The notes: generated by a model from the letters alone, not told the origin. Counted from the first letter of the stretch, positions 23,001-38,230 are shown. The stretch: 64,000 bases of DNA from Molossus alvarezi (GCA_037176705.1 CM073886.1:90245501-90309500); one strand, 5' to 3'. Made by a program: numbers and translations.

Positions 23001-26000
23001 AAATGGACAATTCACGCTCAGTGTGAGATAGCGAGAGATTTCACCAAGCTACTCAGAACAGTACACAATTTAAAACTTATGAATTATTTCTGGAATTTTT
23101 CCATTAAATATTTTGAACTACAATTGACCACAAGCAACTGAAACTAAAAAAAGTGAAATCATGAAAAAGGGGAGACTTCTGTATTCTATCTTTACCTTTA
23201 ATGACAATCTGTTCTTACCTTAACATTGTTACAATTTAACAACCCAAGTGATCTATTTGTTCTATACCATGGCTATGTTGTCCAAGCTATAAAATGGGTG
23301 TATAATCACATCTTTGCTCAGAAAAATACACAGAGCAGATTACATTAAAAACTGCTTTGCTCCCTGGCCGGTTTGGCTCAGCAGTTAGAAAGTTGGCCTG
23401 CAGACCAGAGTCCTGGGTTCGGTTCCCGCTAAGGGCACATACCTCAGTTGCAGTTTGTCCCTGGCCCGGGTTGGGGTCGTGTGGGTGGCAGCTAGTCGAT
23501 GTGTCTCTCTCACATCGATGTTTCTCTCTCTCTCTCTCTCCCCCGCCCTCCCACTCTATCTGAAGATAAATGCAAAAAATGTCCTTGGGTGAGGATAAAA
23601 AACAAAACAAACAAACAAAAAAACTGCTTTGTTCGCCCTGCCGCCCTGCCGGTGTGGCTCAGTGGTTGAGCATCGACCCATGCACCAAGAGGTTGCTAGT
23701 TCGATTCCCGCTCAGGGCACTTTCCATCTGTGGGCTGGGCTGATCCCCAGCAAGGGGCATGCAGGAGGTGGTCAACTGATGTTCTCTCTCATCGATGTTT
23801 CTCTCTCTCTCTCCCTTCCTCTCTGTCTCTAACATCAATAAAGAAAAAAAAATTAAAATATATTTAAAAAAATAAAAAACTGCTTTGTTCAACAGCAGTG
23901 TTAAGGTGAAGACTGACTTTAAGAATAAAAAAGGTTGCTATAAAAGAGACAATAAAGGTTGTATAGCTAAAGTCAACACAAAATGAACAATGATAAATAA
24001 CAAGGGTATGATAATTAATATCAGGTAAAATTAGATTACTTCAGATAAAAATTTAAAAATATACATGAAAAGAACATGTATTAGATTTTCTATCACATAT
24101 AATGAAACTTTAATTTTATCCTATCAATGTCTTCTATAAACAACTAATGAATACATTATTACAAACCTATTGTCACTTAAATTAATGACTTTTAATTTTT
24201 GCATATCACCCATTTCCTCTGGAAGTGTCTCAAGTTTATTGGAATGGAGAAACAGCACAGTTATATTTTTCCAGCTGCCAATCTGAAAACAGAAACATAA
24301 AACTGAGGATCAGAAATTTGGCCTACTGCTAAACAGACACAAAAGTTATGAAAAATACTCTCATTTATAAAAGGAAATTATATTTTCCCTTTTTAATTAT
24401 TAATTTTCACGTATAAAGAAAAGTAGGTATCTGCTGTAAATCAATATAGCTCATTATTCTTCAGAAAATAACTTAGTTACATAATTATTTCTGAAAGAAA
24501 ATAAATAAAACCACACTAGGTAACTAAATAAATAATCAGAAAAATTGAAAATTCAAAAGAAATTTAAAATACAATACCTCCGGTGGTAACTGTTGTAAGT
24601 AATTATGATCTGCAGCAAAGGTTCTTATATTAGTAAGCTGCCCAATAGATGAAGGCAAAGCTTCAATTTCATTGAAGCTACAATCCAGTTCTTCTACTGA
24701 TACTAACCTTTAATTAAAAAAGAAAACATGCATTAAAAAAAAATTTTATATATAATCCAAAACTTAAGAACACAGGAACTTTTGAACTTGACTTTAACAA
24801 AACTATCAAAACTCTAGCCCGGCTGGTGTGACACAGTGCTTGAGTTTCAACCCATGCACCAAGAGGTCACCAGTTCGATTCCCAGTCAGGGTACATGCCC
24901 AGGTTGTGGGCCTGGTCCCCAGTGCAGGGCATGCAGGAGGCAGCCAGTGGATGTTCTCTCTCATTGATGTTTCTGTTTCTCTCTCCCTCTTCCTTCCTCT
25001 CTCTCTAAAATCAATAAAGAAAACAAAAAAAAAAAAGAACCCCCCCCCAAAATTCTATCTCACTAAAATTCACCAATAAAATATCGGTTTATCTTTATTA
25101 TAAGTTAATCAACCTGTAATCAATTGCTTATTTAAATGTTTATGGAATCTCCTTTAGATGCTACTTATGCGATTATATGAAACTATATATGGCATGCTGA
25201 ACTGAACGTAAAGTCTTCTAGTTCTATTAATCACAAAAAATCTTACCCTCCAACAGAGTCTGGTAGATACATTAATTGATTTTCATCTATTTTAAGAGTT
25301 GTTACATTCTTCAATGAACCTGTTAAGGGAAGAAATAATACAGTTTTCCAGTTTGAACTAGAAGCAAGTCAATCGAACAGTCAATGTGAGCACAAATGAC
25401 ATTTGACATTAATCATAAAGAATTTCCTTAATCATCCCAGCCGGTTTGGCTCAGTGGCTGGAGCGTCAGCCAGTAGACCAAAGTCCCAGGTTCGGTTCCC
25501 ACTAGGGGCATGTACCAAAAATAAATAAATAAATAAACCAAGTCATCTGATTTGTTCCCCTCAGGGTATGAGCCTTTAAAAAAAAGAAAAAGAGCCCTGG
25601 CCAGTTTGGCTCAGCGGTTAGAGCGTTGGCCTGCGGTCCGGAGAGACCCGGGTTCGGTTCCTGCTAAGGGCACGTACCTTGGTTGCAGTTTGTCCCCAGC
25701 CCTGGTTGGGTCGTGTGGGTGGCAACCACTCGATGTGTCGCTCTCACGTTGATGTTTCTCTCTCTCTCTCCCCCTCTCACTCTATCTGAACAAAATATCA
25801 AAAAATGTCCTCGGGTGAGGATAAAAAAAAGAAAAAGAATTTCCTTAATCAACCTGGAGATACCACACAAATCACTTTCTATTTCCTTACCCTATATTTT
25901 CAATTTTTACCTACATACCACTTCTTAACATTACTGTATATTTACCTATTAAACCCCAACTGAAATGAAAGTGTCATAAGAATAAAGGACCTTTTGTTTA

Positions 26001-29000
26001 CTTTGCTCACCACTGAGGTCCTCCTCCTAAAAACAATTCCATGGCACAGTAACAACATGTAATACAAACTTGTAGTATTAATGAATTAAAAAATTGGTAG
26101 TATGAAGGTAGCTTTCATAGGTGTGTAACAACTACTCTATGTATTCTATGTATACTAAATACTTAAACAATAATATGAGCTTAATTTAAAATTAAACATG
26201 CAGAATAAATTATGGAATTTGCAAAATGTAACCTGAGCTAAAACAACTAAGTAGTTCAATTGAAAAATATGTAAAAATCCTTTTTGGTTTTTATATTAAA
26301 CAGCATGAAAAAGCCAAGATTTAACTTTTTGGTTCTTTAATCAAAATAAATAAATTTCGTTGATCTATCATCAGACAAGCAACTAGACAAATAAATGCAG
26401 ACTCTCATAGAATTTGCTAAACTGGTCTTTCTTGCCTGTGAGTCTAAAATGAAGTAAGACTGAAAAAGTTATCAGATTAAGGACTATGATCAAGAATTAA
26501 AGTTGAGCCCTGGCCAGTTTGGCTCAGCGGTTAGAGTGTCGGCCTGCGGTCCTGAGAGACCCGGGTTCGGTTCCCGCTAAGGGCATGTACCTCGGTTGCA
26601 GTTTGTCCCCAGCCCTGGTTGGTTGTGCGGGTGGCAGCCACTCGATGTGTCCCTTTCACATTGATGTTTCTCTCTCTCTCTCTCTCTCCCTCCCACTCTA
26701 CCTGAACAAAAAATGGAAAAATGTCCTCGGGTGAGGATTAAAAAAAAAAAAAAAAAAAGAATTAAAGTTGAGATCAATTAACCTCTTTTTGAAAAGAATT
26801 AAATTGTATTAACAGTAACAAAAATGACATTTTCTTAAAGAAAAATACAGTAATGTCAACAAAGGAATACATGTATAACTGAAATAATCAGGAAAAAACC
26901 CAAGCAAGATATCTGACTTTAGTAGTACAGTAAAATTATCTCAACAAATCAAGCAATGGTAAAAACTTAATTTCTCAGATTTCACAACATTAAATATTGA
27001 TTACATGAATAAAAAGCAATACAAACCAATAGTCTCAGGCAGTTGTTGAAGTGAATTGCTTGATAATAGGAGGTCTTGAAGGTTTTCACATGCTGAAATT
27101 CCTTCTTCAACTATTTCAATATTATTTTTAGAAACATCCAAATATGTGAGCTGTTTCAAACTACCCATAAACTATAAGTAAAAAGAGAAAATCTAATGAC
27201 TCTATCAACAGTAAGTAATCTATAAAACATTTAGGTAATGGACCTAACATCAAATTATAATTTATAATTAAATACTTTATGTGAGAAAATTTATACATTA
27301 AAAAAATACCATTAGTAATGTATTCAGTAATAAAGTTAAGAGCGCCTACTAATTTTAGCTCAGCAGAGTGAGAATGAACATACACTTTTCTTTGGGAACT
27401 CAGCTGTCCATTATTGGCTAGGGAGATGGCACATACAGGGATTCTTATGCTTAAGATATGGGAATGAACAAAATGTCAGTTGATAAGACAGAAATTACAT
27501 GGACAATCTCTTTCTTGAATAGTTCCATGGGCAAAGTGAATTAGATTGCAAAGTCAATTGCAACCACAGGGAAGGACACCCTCCATGGTATTAAAAAGAG
27601 ATTATTTTACAAAAGTTTATTACAAAAAATTTCTGATTTTAATCAAGCACATGTTAACAGCAAAAAAAGTATAATTTATTTATAACTATTTAATACTATT
27701 AAGAATTAAATAAACATCCATTTTTTTTCCCACTAAATAAAAGTAACCTGAAAATGTGCAATTCATAAACTGCAAAGGATGCAGAGCAGTAAGGAAAACA
27801 ACTTAAAATTTGATATACATACCCCTGGAATAAAAGTCAGTCTATTACCATCCATCCAAAATTCTTTCAATCCACTTAGTTGCTCAAGTACCTCAGGCTG
27901 TTTAGATTAGAAGGAAGAGGAGGCAAATCCAATTATTAACTTGAATGTCTTTATTTGGCAAAAAAAAAAAAAAAAAGCCCCTGGAAATTTCTAATGGTAA
28001 CTTTCAGTTTAAAAAAAAATTGAGGGGGAATAAACCATAGCCCAGAGTCAGGTCTTTTCACTATATTACAATTAATAGTAATATTACTACAGGAGAATAC
28101 AAAGACAGACATTCTCTAACAGTAGACTGCATAAAATTCATTTCAGCTTTTGATTACATTATAGATATAAGTATTTATACAATTAATAAAGGAATAAAAA
28201 TAAGGGCATTGCTTTCAAGAGTACAATAAAAAGATACTATCAATCATTACCTGCATAAAGATGAAGGTTTTTAAGAAAAACAGAGACAAAAAAAAGAAAC
28301 AGGGCAACATATATCTTAAATGTCCAGTAATAAGGAAAAGGTACATAAACCAAGGCATAATCACATAAGTGTATTCTGTTATTTTATTATTATTTTTAAT
28401 CCTCACCCGAGGATATGTTTTTACTGATTTTTAGAGAGAGAGGAAGGGGGAAGGAGGGAAAAAGAGAGAAAGGAAGGGGAAGGCAGGAAATTGTTCATTC
28501 TTAACAATTACAAATTTTCAAACAGTTAATAATGTAAGTAGATTAATACATATAAAACATTGAGAGAGTACAATACCTAGATAATTTAGGAAGCATATCA
28601 CAACACACAATAAAACCAATCATAAACCATCTTCAATTAAACTATAATGAAGAATGTAAAAAAGAGTATTTTATATATTAAAAAAAAAAAAATGAGGTAC
28701 CCAAAACCATCATGCTCCTCAATTGACTTCAGCTAAAAAGGTGACTGTATTTAGTGAGCAAATGTACAATACAATATCCACAGGGCTATTGTGAAGCTGA
28801 CGGTGCTGAAAAATTCTTGTTCTCAACACTGTAATTTGAAATCTACCATAATTAAAAAAAAAACTTTGCAGACATAATGTAAAAATTTTTAATAATGATG
28901 ACATTCAGGTTAATAACTTTTTTTTTTTAAATCCTCACTCCAGGACATGTTTGCATTTATTTTCAGATACAGTGGGAGGGAGAGAAGGAGGAAGAAAGAG

Positions 29001-32000
29001 AGAGAAACATCAATGTGAGAGAGACACACTGACTGGTTGCCACCCATACAACCCCAACCAGGGCCAGGGACAAATGGCAACCTAGGTACGTGCCCTTAGC
29101 AGGAACCGAACCCCAGACTCTATGGTCCGGAGGCCAAAGCTCTAACCGCTGAGCCAAAATGGCCAAGGCCAGTTTAATAATTTCTTTAAAAATATATCTA
29201 GTTTATTTTCTGAGTTCTCTTGGAGAAATGATGAAAGCCAAAAAACTGCTTATATAATCCTTTCCTTTCCACTCAGCATCATAGTACATTCTGCATACAA
29301 AGCAAAAGCACAATCCAGAGATCTCACTACCAACTCAACAGTAACAGTTGTTTCACTCAGTATTTTCCCTTTACCTATTAAGTAAAATTCTTAAAGAGAA
29401 GTGTTTTATCATTGAATAAATTCCTAAGCGATACCCCTGGGAGTTATTTTTACCAGTAGTAGTACTTTTCCTGATGCATTCTAGTCTAATAAAACTTTGT
29501 TTTTCCCTTATAATCTCTCAAATTTTTTACTCTCTATGCCTAAAAACTTTTGGTTATGTTTTTGCATGGGTTTCTCATTAATTTTACATTTTACCCTCAC
29601 TCTTATCAGATGTTTCTATCTAGTTAATTTTCCCTGTTAAGTACTTTCATATCTTGTCTCTCAAAAATGTGTATGTATCTTTACCCAAATTTATACTTAA
29701 AAGTACAGAGACTACATTGTTTTCACATTTTGTTCTTGATGAAATATAAGACTATGGACAGTGAGATTGGTGAGAACTTACCACTTCTGTAAATTCATTA
29801 CTTCCCAAGTCCAATCTTTCCAGCTGGGTCAGTCTATTCATGGTTCTGTGCACAATGGATTAATAAAGAATTAAGTATACAGAAATATCAATTACATGGA
29901 AGCTTTCAAGTTAATAGTGTTAACACATTGTTAAGTAATGTCTAGTGTAATGCTGACAAAATAAAAATAATTTTCTAAGAAAAGAAGTCCTCATATAATT
30001 GTGCCTCGCTTAATGATGAGGATACGTTCTGAGAAATGTGTCGTTAGGTGATTCTGTTGCTGTACGAACATCACCGAGTATTCCTATACAAATCTAGATA
30101 GTTCAGCCTACTACACACATAGGCTCTGTGGTACAGCCCACTGCTCCCAGACAGTAACAGCATGTTACTGTCTGAATACTGTAGGTAGCTGTAGCACAAT
30201 GGTATCTGTATATCTAAACATAGAAAAATTACAGTAAAAAGACAGTATAAAAGATAATAAATGCTGTGTACATGTACAATTCTGTCATCTCTGGAAATTT
30301 AACATATTAGAACTATTCAACCTTTTTGAATTTTAATATGGATCATAATTCCCACTTTAATTTATACTCAAACTATCACTATAAACTCCAATCATTCCTG
30401 TACTGAGCTAATACATGAAGTCTCTTGGGGAAACTAGGTATGTTCTTTGCCCTCAAAGATTATAGTCATGGGGGGGAAGAGGGAAAATACAAGTACATGT
30501 GTGCATGTTACATATGTTGGTCAGGTAAGAAGGAAGGGAAATGTATTTAAAAAAACTGGACTAGTGTGGTCAGATATAAACAAGATGCCCAGAAGTCTAT
30601 TAAACAGAACTAGCTCCTGGGGAACTGAAGATTACTTCCCTGAAGAGATAACAATGAACTCTTGACAAACAAATTATAAAAAGATTTTCAATAGAAAATT
30701 TTCTAAGAAGTGCCAGATAGTAAATATTTTAGTCTTGCATGTAATTTCTGTCACGTCTACTCCACCCCACCACTGTAGAGCAAAAGTAGCCATAAATAGT
30801 ATGTAAATAAAGGAATGTGGTTCCAATGAACCTTTATTTACAAAAGTAGGCAATGGGCCACACGTAACCACAGACTATAGTTTGCCAATGCCTAAACAGA
30901 AAAATATAGCAACGAATTCAGGGTGTTTTAAGACATCTCTGCAACAAAGGAACACATATTACACAGTGTATTGTGAGTTTATATAGATCTGTTTTAGTTT
31001 CATTTGCTCTTGGCCTGCCATCTCTTCTTAATGTTAGCTTACCAGCAGGGGGCCCTCCACTCTATTGCTAATTTACAACAGACTAGAAAAGCAGAGGAGC
31101 CCTTAGAACTAGTATAGTCATCCGACTTCACGTGCAGACCCCGCGGATCTCTCTAGTGAGTAATATGTAAGAATTCTAGTATGTGAACTGGGACCTTTAT
31201 TTGGGACTTAAGTGGGTTTCACATACTTATTGTTTTGACTTTAGTCACACAAGACTGAATTCCAGAGACTGTGAAATCACTATCAAATGCCAAATACAGA
31301 TGAATAAATTTTTTTTAATCCTCACCCGAGGATATTTTTACATTTATTTTCTGATAGAGTGGGAGGTAGGGGTAGAGAGAGAGAGAAGAGAAACACCGAT
31401 GTGAGAGAGACACCAATTGGTTGCCTCCTGCACGACCCTGACCAGGGCTGGAGACGAACCACAACCAAGGTACGTGCCCTTGACCAGAACTGAACCTGTG
31501 ACACTTTGGTCCACGGGCCAATGCTCTAACTGCTGAGCCAAACCAGCCAGGGTGATGCACAGATTTTTATATTGAACACACAAATTTAAATATGATTACC
31601 ACAAATGTCAGTCTTTTAAAATAATTTGCACTCATAATTCAGATATTAAAAAGTTAACATTTCTCTAAAGACTTAAGAATTTAAAATTCTAAACTAAACT
31701 TTAGAAAGCATAGCACCTTGCCCTGGCTGGTCTGGCTCAGCGGTTGGAGCATTGGCCTGTGGACCAGAGAGTCCCAAGTTTGGTTCCCACTAGGGGCACG
31801 TACCAAAAAAAAAAAAAGAAAGCATACCACCTTTACTTACTTTGGCAACATTTTCAACTGATTTTCTCTAAGTTCTAATATCTGGAGTTTAGTTAATCTG
31901 CAAAACAAAGAAAATAAATCAAGATGTATAACAAAGACAAAGAATTTAATTAACAAGTTAATGTCATACTCTAGAATTAAAGACAAATATCATATGATCT

Positions 32001-35000
32001 CACTTATATGTGGAAACTTAAAAAAAAATAAATAAAATCCCAAACCTCTAATCTCACAGATACAGAGGACAGACTGATTGGTGGTTGCTGTGGGTATGTG
32101 TGAAGGGTGAGTGGGTTAAATGGGTGAAGGTAATAAAAAGGTATAAACTTCCAGCTATAAAATAAGTAAGTCATGGTATGTAATGTACAGCATGATGACT
32201 ATATTTAATAATTACTGTATTGTATATTTGAACATTGTAAATAGAATAGATCTTCAAAAGTCTCATCACAAGAAAAAGTGTGTGACTCTACAGTGATGAA
32301 TATTAACTAAACTTACTATGGTGACCATTCTGTAATATATACAAAGATGAAATCATTATGTTGTGTATTTGAAACAAGTATAATGTCCATTATATTTCAA
32401 TAAAGAAAAAGAATTCTGGGCATTGTTGCAGCCCAATGACTATCTTGTGGGAGCTGCATTATCATGTTTTATATATTTATATACATACATATATACATAC
32501 ATGTTTGTGTATGTTTATAAAGGTTGTCTACCTGGCAGATTCCTGTTCTGTATCTGGCAATAGTACTACTTTTTTTTTTTTTCTTTATTGACTTTAGAGA
32601 GAGAGAGAGAAAGGGAGACAGAGAGAGAGACAGAAACATGGATGAGAGAGAACATCAACTGGCTGCCTCTTGCATGCCCCCCACAAGGGATTGGGCCCAC
32701 AACTTGGGCATGTGCCCTGACCGGGAATCGAACCAGCGACCTCTTGGTGCATGGGTCGACGCTCAACCACTGAGCCACACCAGCTGGGAAGGACCACTTT
32801 TTATTTTATTGGAGAGTATTATGCTAAGCGAAACAAGCCAAGTAGAGAAAGACAGATATCACATGATCTCACTTATTTGTGGAATATAATGAACTAAACA
32901 AACTGCTGAACAAAATTAACCCAGAGACATAGAGGTGGGGTACAGACTGACAAGCATCAGAGGAAGGGGGGTTTGTGGGGGAAGAGATAAACCACAGAAC
33001 TTATATGCATGTATGCATGACCAATGAACATAGACAACAAAGCTGGGGATGGGGTGGGGGTGGGGTGGGGGGGAGGAGGGTGTCAATGAGGGAAAAATGA
33101 GAAACATCTGTAACAAAAACAAATTAATAAATAAAAAATTTTTTAAAAAAGAAATGTATTTGACACACAACATTGTAGAAACTTCTCTAGCAATTAACTT
33201 AAAAATTATAATAATTTGATACTTAGCATTCTTTTCATTTAAAAAGTTATTCAGATACTATAACAAGACTAGAAATGTTCAGAAATTGGGGATGGGGTAG
33301 GGGGAGCAGTGTGGTGGAACCCAGAAACACATTTTCTTTTCTCCAGATTTTGATTCTAGTGGAGGAGACAGATAAACCAGTAATTAGATAATTTCAAATG
33401 TGATAAACGCTAAGAATAAAGCATTACTTATTTAAAATATATAGAAAGTACTCCCATTTAAATTCTATTTTTTGCATATTTTAAAAATTAATTCAAGTCT
33501 TACATTATTTTTCCTTTTAAATTTTCACTGCTTATTGTTTACTTGAAAAAATAATTCAAAGTCAAAATAAGTTCTGAAGAAATAATAAAAACCACAAAGC
33601 AAGGAAATACAAAAGGAGAGCCCATGAAACTAATGAATAGTATAACTAAAGCAACTTGTAGTTTTATAAACTTTACAGGAGCTAACAAGAAAAGGTTTTA
33701 GAAGAAACCATAATTTACCTGCCAAAATTAGCTGGCAAAAACTCAAGAAAAGCATCATTCAGATATAACTGGGTTAGGTTTAACAGCTGAGAAAATCCAT
33801 CTGGAAGCCTGTATAAAATATACCAGAATTTAAATTAAATTCACATAACAATTTCATCTCTTATTAAAATCTAAGAATCTGTCTAACCAACACACATTCT
33901 TAGGTAATAGTCACCTCTTTACTTTTATGAGTGATCCTGAAATTGAAATTTGCCTTTTGTAGTAACTTACCTGATTTAATATTTATATCTTTATCTCTCC
34001 TTAAAAAGGTAGTGAAGCAATATTTGTCTCAAAGATAAAATCTGTACAAAATTGTCAACTATGAATGAGCCACAATACATAGAATTTATGATGTAATTAT
34101 GATATCTGCAGGCACTCCTAAAATTCTCCTTAATTTTCCAAATGACTAGATAAGGAATTCTAAACCTTGACAGTATTGGCTGTTGAGGCTGGATAATTCC
34201 TTGTTCTGAGGAGGCTATCTTATGCACTGTTAGATATTTAGCAGCAACCCTGGCCTCTACCCACTAGTAGAGGGGCACTGCCCACCACCACAGGCTGTAA
34301 AAACCAAAAATGTCTCCTGAATTTACCAAATAAATCTTGAAGACAAAATCATCCCCATTTGAGAACTACCAGTTTAGATTATTTTCGGTTTCAACATCCA
34401 GCCCTGAAATAATCAAATAAAGATTGTATAATTTTCTAATGATCACAAAAGAGAAATAATATAAAAAGCTGAATGACATTTTAAGGCCCTATCAGAACCT
34501 ATAAGTATTAGCTTTACTTGTATTCCCTCTGACTTACAGAAGAAATCACAGATCTAGAACCTGATGATAGAGCATTATTTTCAGATGCAGATAAAGCAAT
34601 CTTAACACATTTGTCCTGGATTTCATCAAGTACAACATTTTCTTGCAGTAAGATACATCAGTCTTTGACTCATCTTCTTTCCTCCGTATGTCACATTCCT
34701 CCATCTTCCACAGCAAGTAAAGAAATGTATGCTCAGAAAAACTCATTAAATACATTATTATAATATGTGAAAGCTAGTTTCAACTTTCAACTTTAGCTAT
34801 ACTAGCTTATGTTTCACCCTATTCATCTTTTGCTCCATCATTTCATTTTGGCAAATTTAACTGCTCTGGCACCAGGAAACTGTTGTATTTATAGCCATTA
34901 CCATCATAAAAGAATATATATGATCTCTGGTATACGGTATAATCAATCACATGGTTTTTCCTTTTCTGTTGCTTTCCCCTTCTTGACCTTTCAGCTTACT

Positions 35001-38000
35001 GTTTTCAAACTTTGCCTCCCTCCCTTCCACTCTATCTAAAAATCAACGGGAAAATATCCTCAGGTGAGGATTAACAATAACAACAAAAAGTTTGAGTGTG
35101 TCACACATTTGATTTGCAGGTGAAGACATTCTTATATTGAGTGTGGAGACCTGGATTCTAGTCTCATTTATGACCTTAACTATCTGAGAAACCTTGGAGT
35201 AAAACACTTGCATTATCTGTTTGGATGTTAAATTTATCTTTGCAAAATATGGGTTTAGAAAGATTATTTTAAAAACTCCATTTTAATATAAAAAATTTTT
35301 TTTATATATATTTAAAATTAATACTAAATGCTCATTAAAATTTAGAAAATAGCCCTGGCCGGTTTTGCTCAGCAGTTAGAGCGTTGGCCCGCAGACCCAA
35401 GAGTCCTGGGTTCGGTTCCCGCTTAGGGTACGTACCTCAGTTGCAGTTTGGCCCTGGCCCCAGTTGGGGTTGTGTGGGTGGCAACCAGTCAATGTGTCTC
35501 TCTCACATCAATGTTTCTCTCTCTCTTGTCCCCTCTCTCTCCCTCCCACTTCATCTGAAGATAAATGCAAAAAATGTCCTCGGCTAAGGGTAAAAAAAAA
35601 ATAAAGTAAGAAAATAATATTCTATTACTATTTCATAATTGTAATAATCTACTACTATTCATAGTTTGACAGTAATTCACAAAAGTAACATAATTCAGCA
35701 AAGAAAAACTTACTTGGAAATAGGATTTACACTGGCCTCCACAATTGTTAAAACTTTACAATTTTTTATATTCTCTGGAAACTCCTGTATTCCTAAAAAA
35801 AATAAATAAATATTTAATGATCAAATTAAAAGAATCTATTACATAAGGCAAAATAACAACAATAGTAATAATTAATGTATACATTGCATATTGGAAATTT
35901 ATCAACTAAGCAGGATCTAGATATATTGACAACACCAAGGTCAACCAAATAGAACCACCTCCATAACAATTTCTCTTTTCTCTTGCATCTTTTATTCATT
36001 TGCCTCTTTATAACTGCTAATTACCCTGATTAGTTTTATGTTCCTTTCCTTCTCTTAGCTCTCTGAAAATTAGTGCCTTCTCTGTGTGATGAAGTTAAGG
36101 ACACAAGATGTAGAACACAGCATTCTCTGTTTGTCTCACATAAAAAGAGGCATTACTTTGTCATGCTGGGCTGCATGATGAGGTAGTTTCCATATATATA
36201 AAATAGCAAAGCTGAAGACAGAGAGGTAGCAAATCTCCATCACATATGCCAGTGAACATGCCTGAAGGCAGATGCAGACCTATACTTTTATCAAACACCA
36301 GAAAAAAGTTGTGACAAGTCAAATTACAATAAAAATTTCTAAGCAGTTATTTTTATTTCCACAACTTGTCTCAGCAAAAATAATAGCAAGAATAATTTGT
36401 GAATAAGCAACAATCCATAGACCAACTTTAAGTAGCACTTCTATAATCAAGATTAAAGAGTGACAATTAATAACCTTTTAAATATTCCAAAAACTCTGAG
36501 TTTGTTAAGATTCATTCCTCCAATAACATATGATTTTTCAACAGGGTTGATACCAGAAGATCATTTAAAAGTCTCATTCAATTTCATCACAATACGATTC
36601 TAAGTAAATTCACCACAATCCCAAGTATAGAATTTCAGGTGATATAAAATACATAATGCAAAATTACCAACTGGCAAATACACTAATGACTGTTCAGTCA
36701 AAACTCATTAATGGATTCTAAAATAGGTTAGAAAAAGTATTTTGTGTAACATTATTAGTATAGTCTCAAAGTTTCTCCCCCAAAATTACTTTTTATAAAA
36801 GCAAAAGAGTAACTCTACAGTAAAGAAATCTCAAAAGGCACCACCTTAAATTGCTTCAAAGTAGCATCATCAGTTAACATCATCAACATGTGGCATCCAA
36901 TCTGAGATGCATTAAAAAGGGATGCAACATCACTCATGTCGTATTCTTGCCAAAAACACACAACCTGAATTTAATCATAAGCAAACATGAAATAAGAAAA
37001 ATCCTAACTGGCCAGTAATCTTCAAAACTGTCAAGGTCAAAAAACAAAGAAAGACAGAAGAACTACCCAGACAAGAGGAGACCCAAGAGACCTGGCTGTG
37101 GTGAATATCCAAACCTACTACCTACACACACACACACAGGAAATCTAGATAAGGCTGACAGACTGTATCAATGTCAATATCCTTTATTATTCTATAATAC
37201 TGCAAAATGTTCCGGTGGGAGAAACTAGATAATAAGTACACAGGACCACTTTGTAATGTTTTTTACAACTGCATGTGAACCTACAATTATTTCAATAAAA
37301 ATTTCAGTTAAAAATAGCTGGGCTCAATGATTCTTTAAGGAAAGGTTTTACTATTGTTATTATTACAAATTCAGTTTTCTCTAACAGTTTTAAGAGAATT
37401 TATTTTTCCAATTTCAGTTTTAGAAAGTTTTATTTTGTTGAAATTGGTAAAGTTCATCTAAATCTTCAAATCAGGAAGTGTAAATATTGACGGACATCTA
37501 ATGATAACCAATTATTGTTGGCCATTACTTTTTCTTAAATGTGATACTAGTAGAGTGTTTTCATCCTGAAATATTTATGTATGAAAGGCTGTCTATGATT
37601 TGCTTTAAAATAATCAGAGGTGCCCAGCCGGTGTGGCTCAGTGGTTGAGCATCAACCCATTAACCAAGAGGTTGCCTGTTCAATTCCTGGTGAGGGCACA
37701 TGCCCAGGTTGTGGGCTGAATTCCCACTGGGGAGCATACAGGAGGCAGCCAATTGATGTTCTCTCTCATCGACGTTTCTTATCTCTCTCTCCCTCTCTCT
37801 TCCTCTTTCTCTAAAATCAATAAAGAAAAAAAGTTTTAAATAATCAGAGGTGACAAGTAGGAGGTATAGATCAAACTACAACATATTGGTAAATGTTGAA
37901 GCTGGTTGATATATACGTTATCACAGGTTTATTATATTATTCTCTCTACTTTTGTGAATGTCTAAAATATTCCACTTTAAAAGACTAATGCTGTACCCTG

Positions 38001-38230
38001 ACCGGTTTGGCTCAGCGGTTAGAGCGTCGGCCTGCGGTTCAGAGAGACCCCGGTTCAATTTCTGCTGAGGGGATATACCTCAGTTGCAGTTTGTCCCTGG
38101 CCCCGATTGGGTTGTGCGGGTAGCAACCACTCGATGTGTCCCTTTCACATAGATGTTTCTCTCTCTCCCTTCCTCTCTCCCCCTCCCACTCTATCTTAAC
38201 AAAAAATGAAAAAATGTCCTCGGGTGAGGA

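Larger units (their letters stand above)
27172..30000. other. ERBIN introns around the exons at 27823 and 29782
   Basis: Apart from those exons and the SINEs at 28394 and 28918, this is AT-rich DNA with several A runs (27960, 28681, 28852). I recognise nothing more. Confidence 0.45.
33151..37600. other. ERBIN introns, AT-rich, few recognised repeats
   Basis: Outside the exons at 33719 and 35714 and the repeats listed at 34150, 35010, 35352 and 36840, no gene or RNA feature is seen. Confidence 0.45.

Noticed and set aside
32524..32889. 121-codon open frame
   Set aside because: It joins an inverted SINE and an L1 tail by chance.
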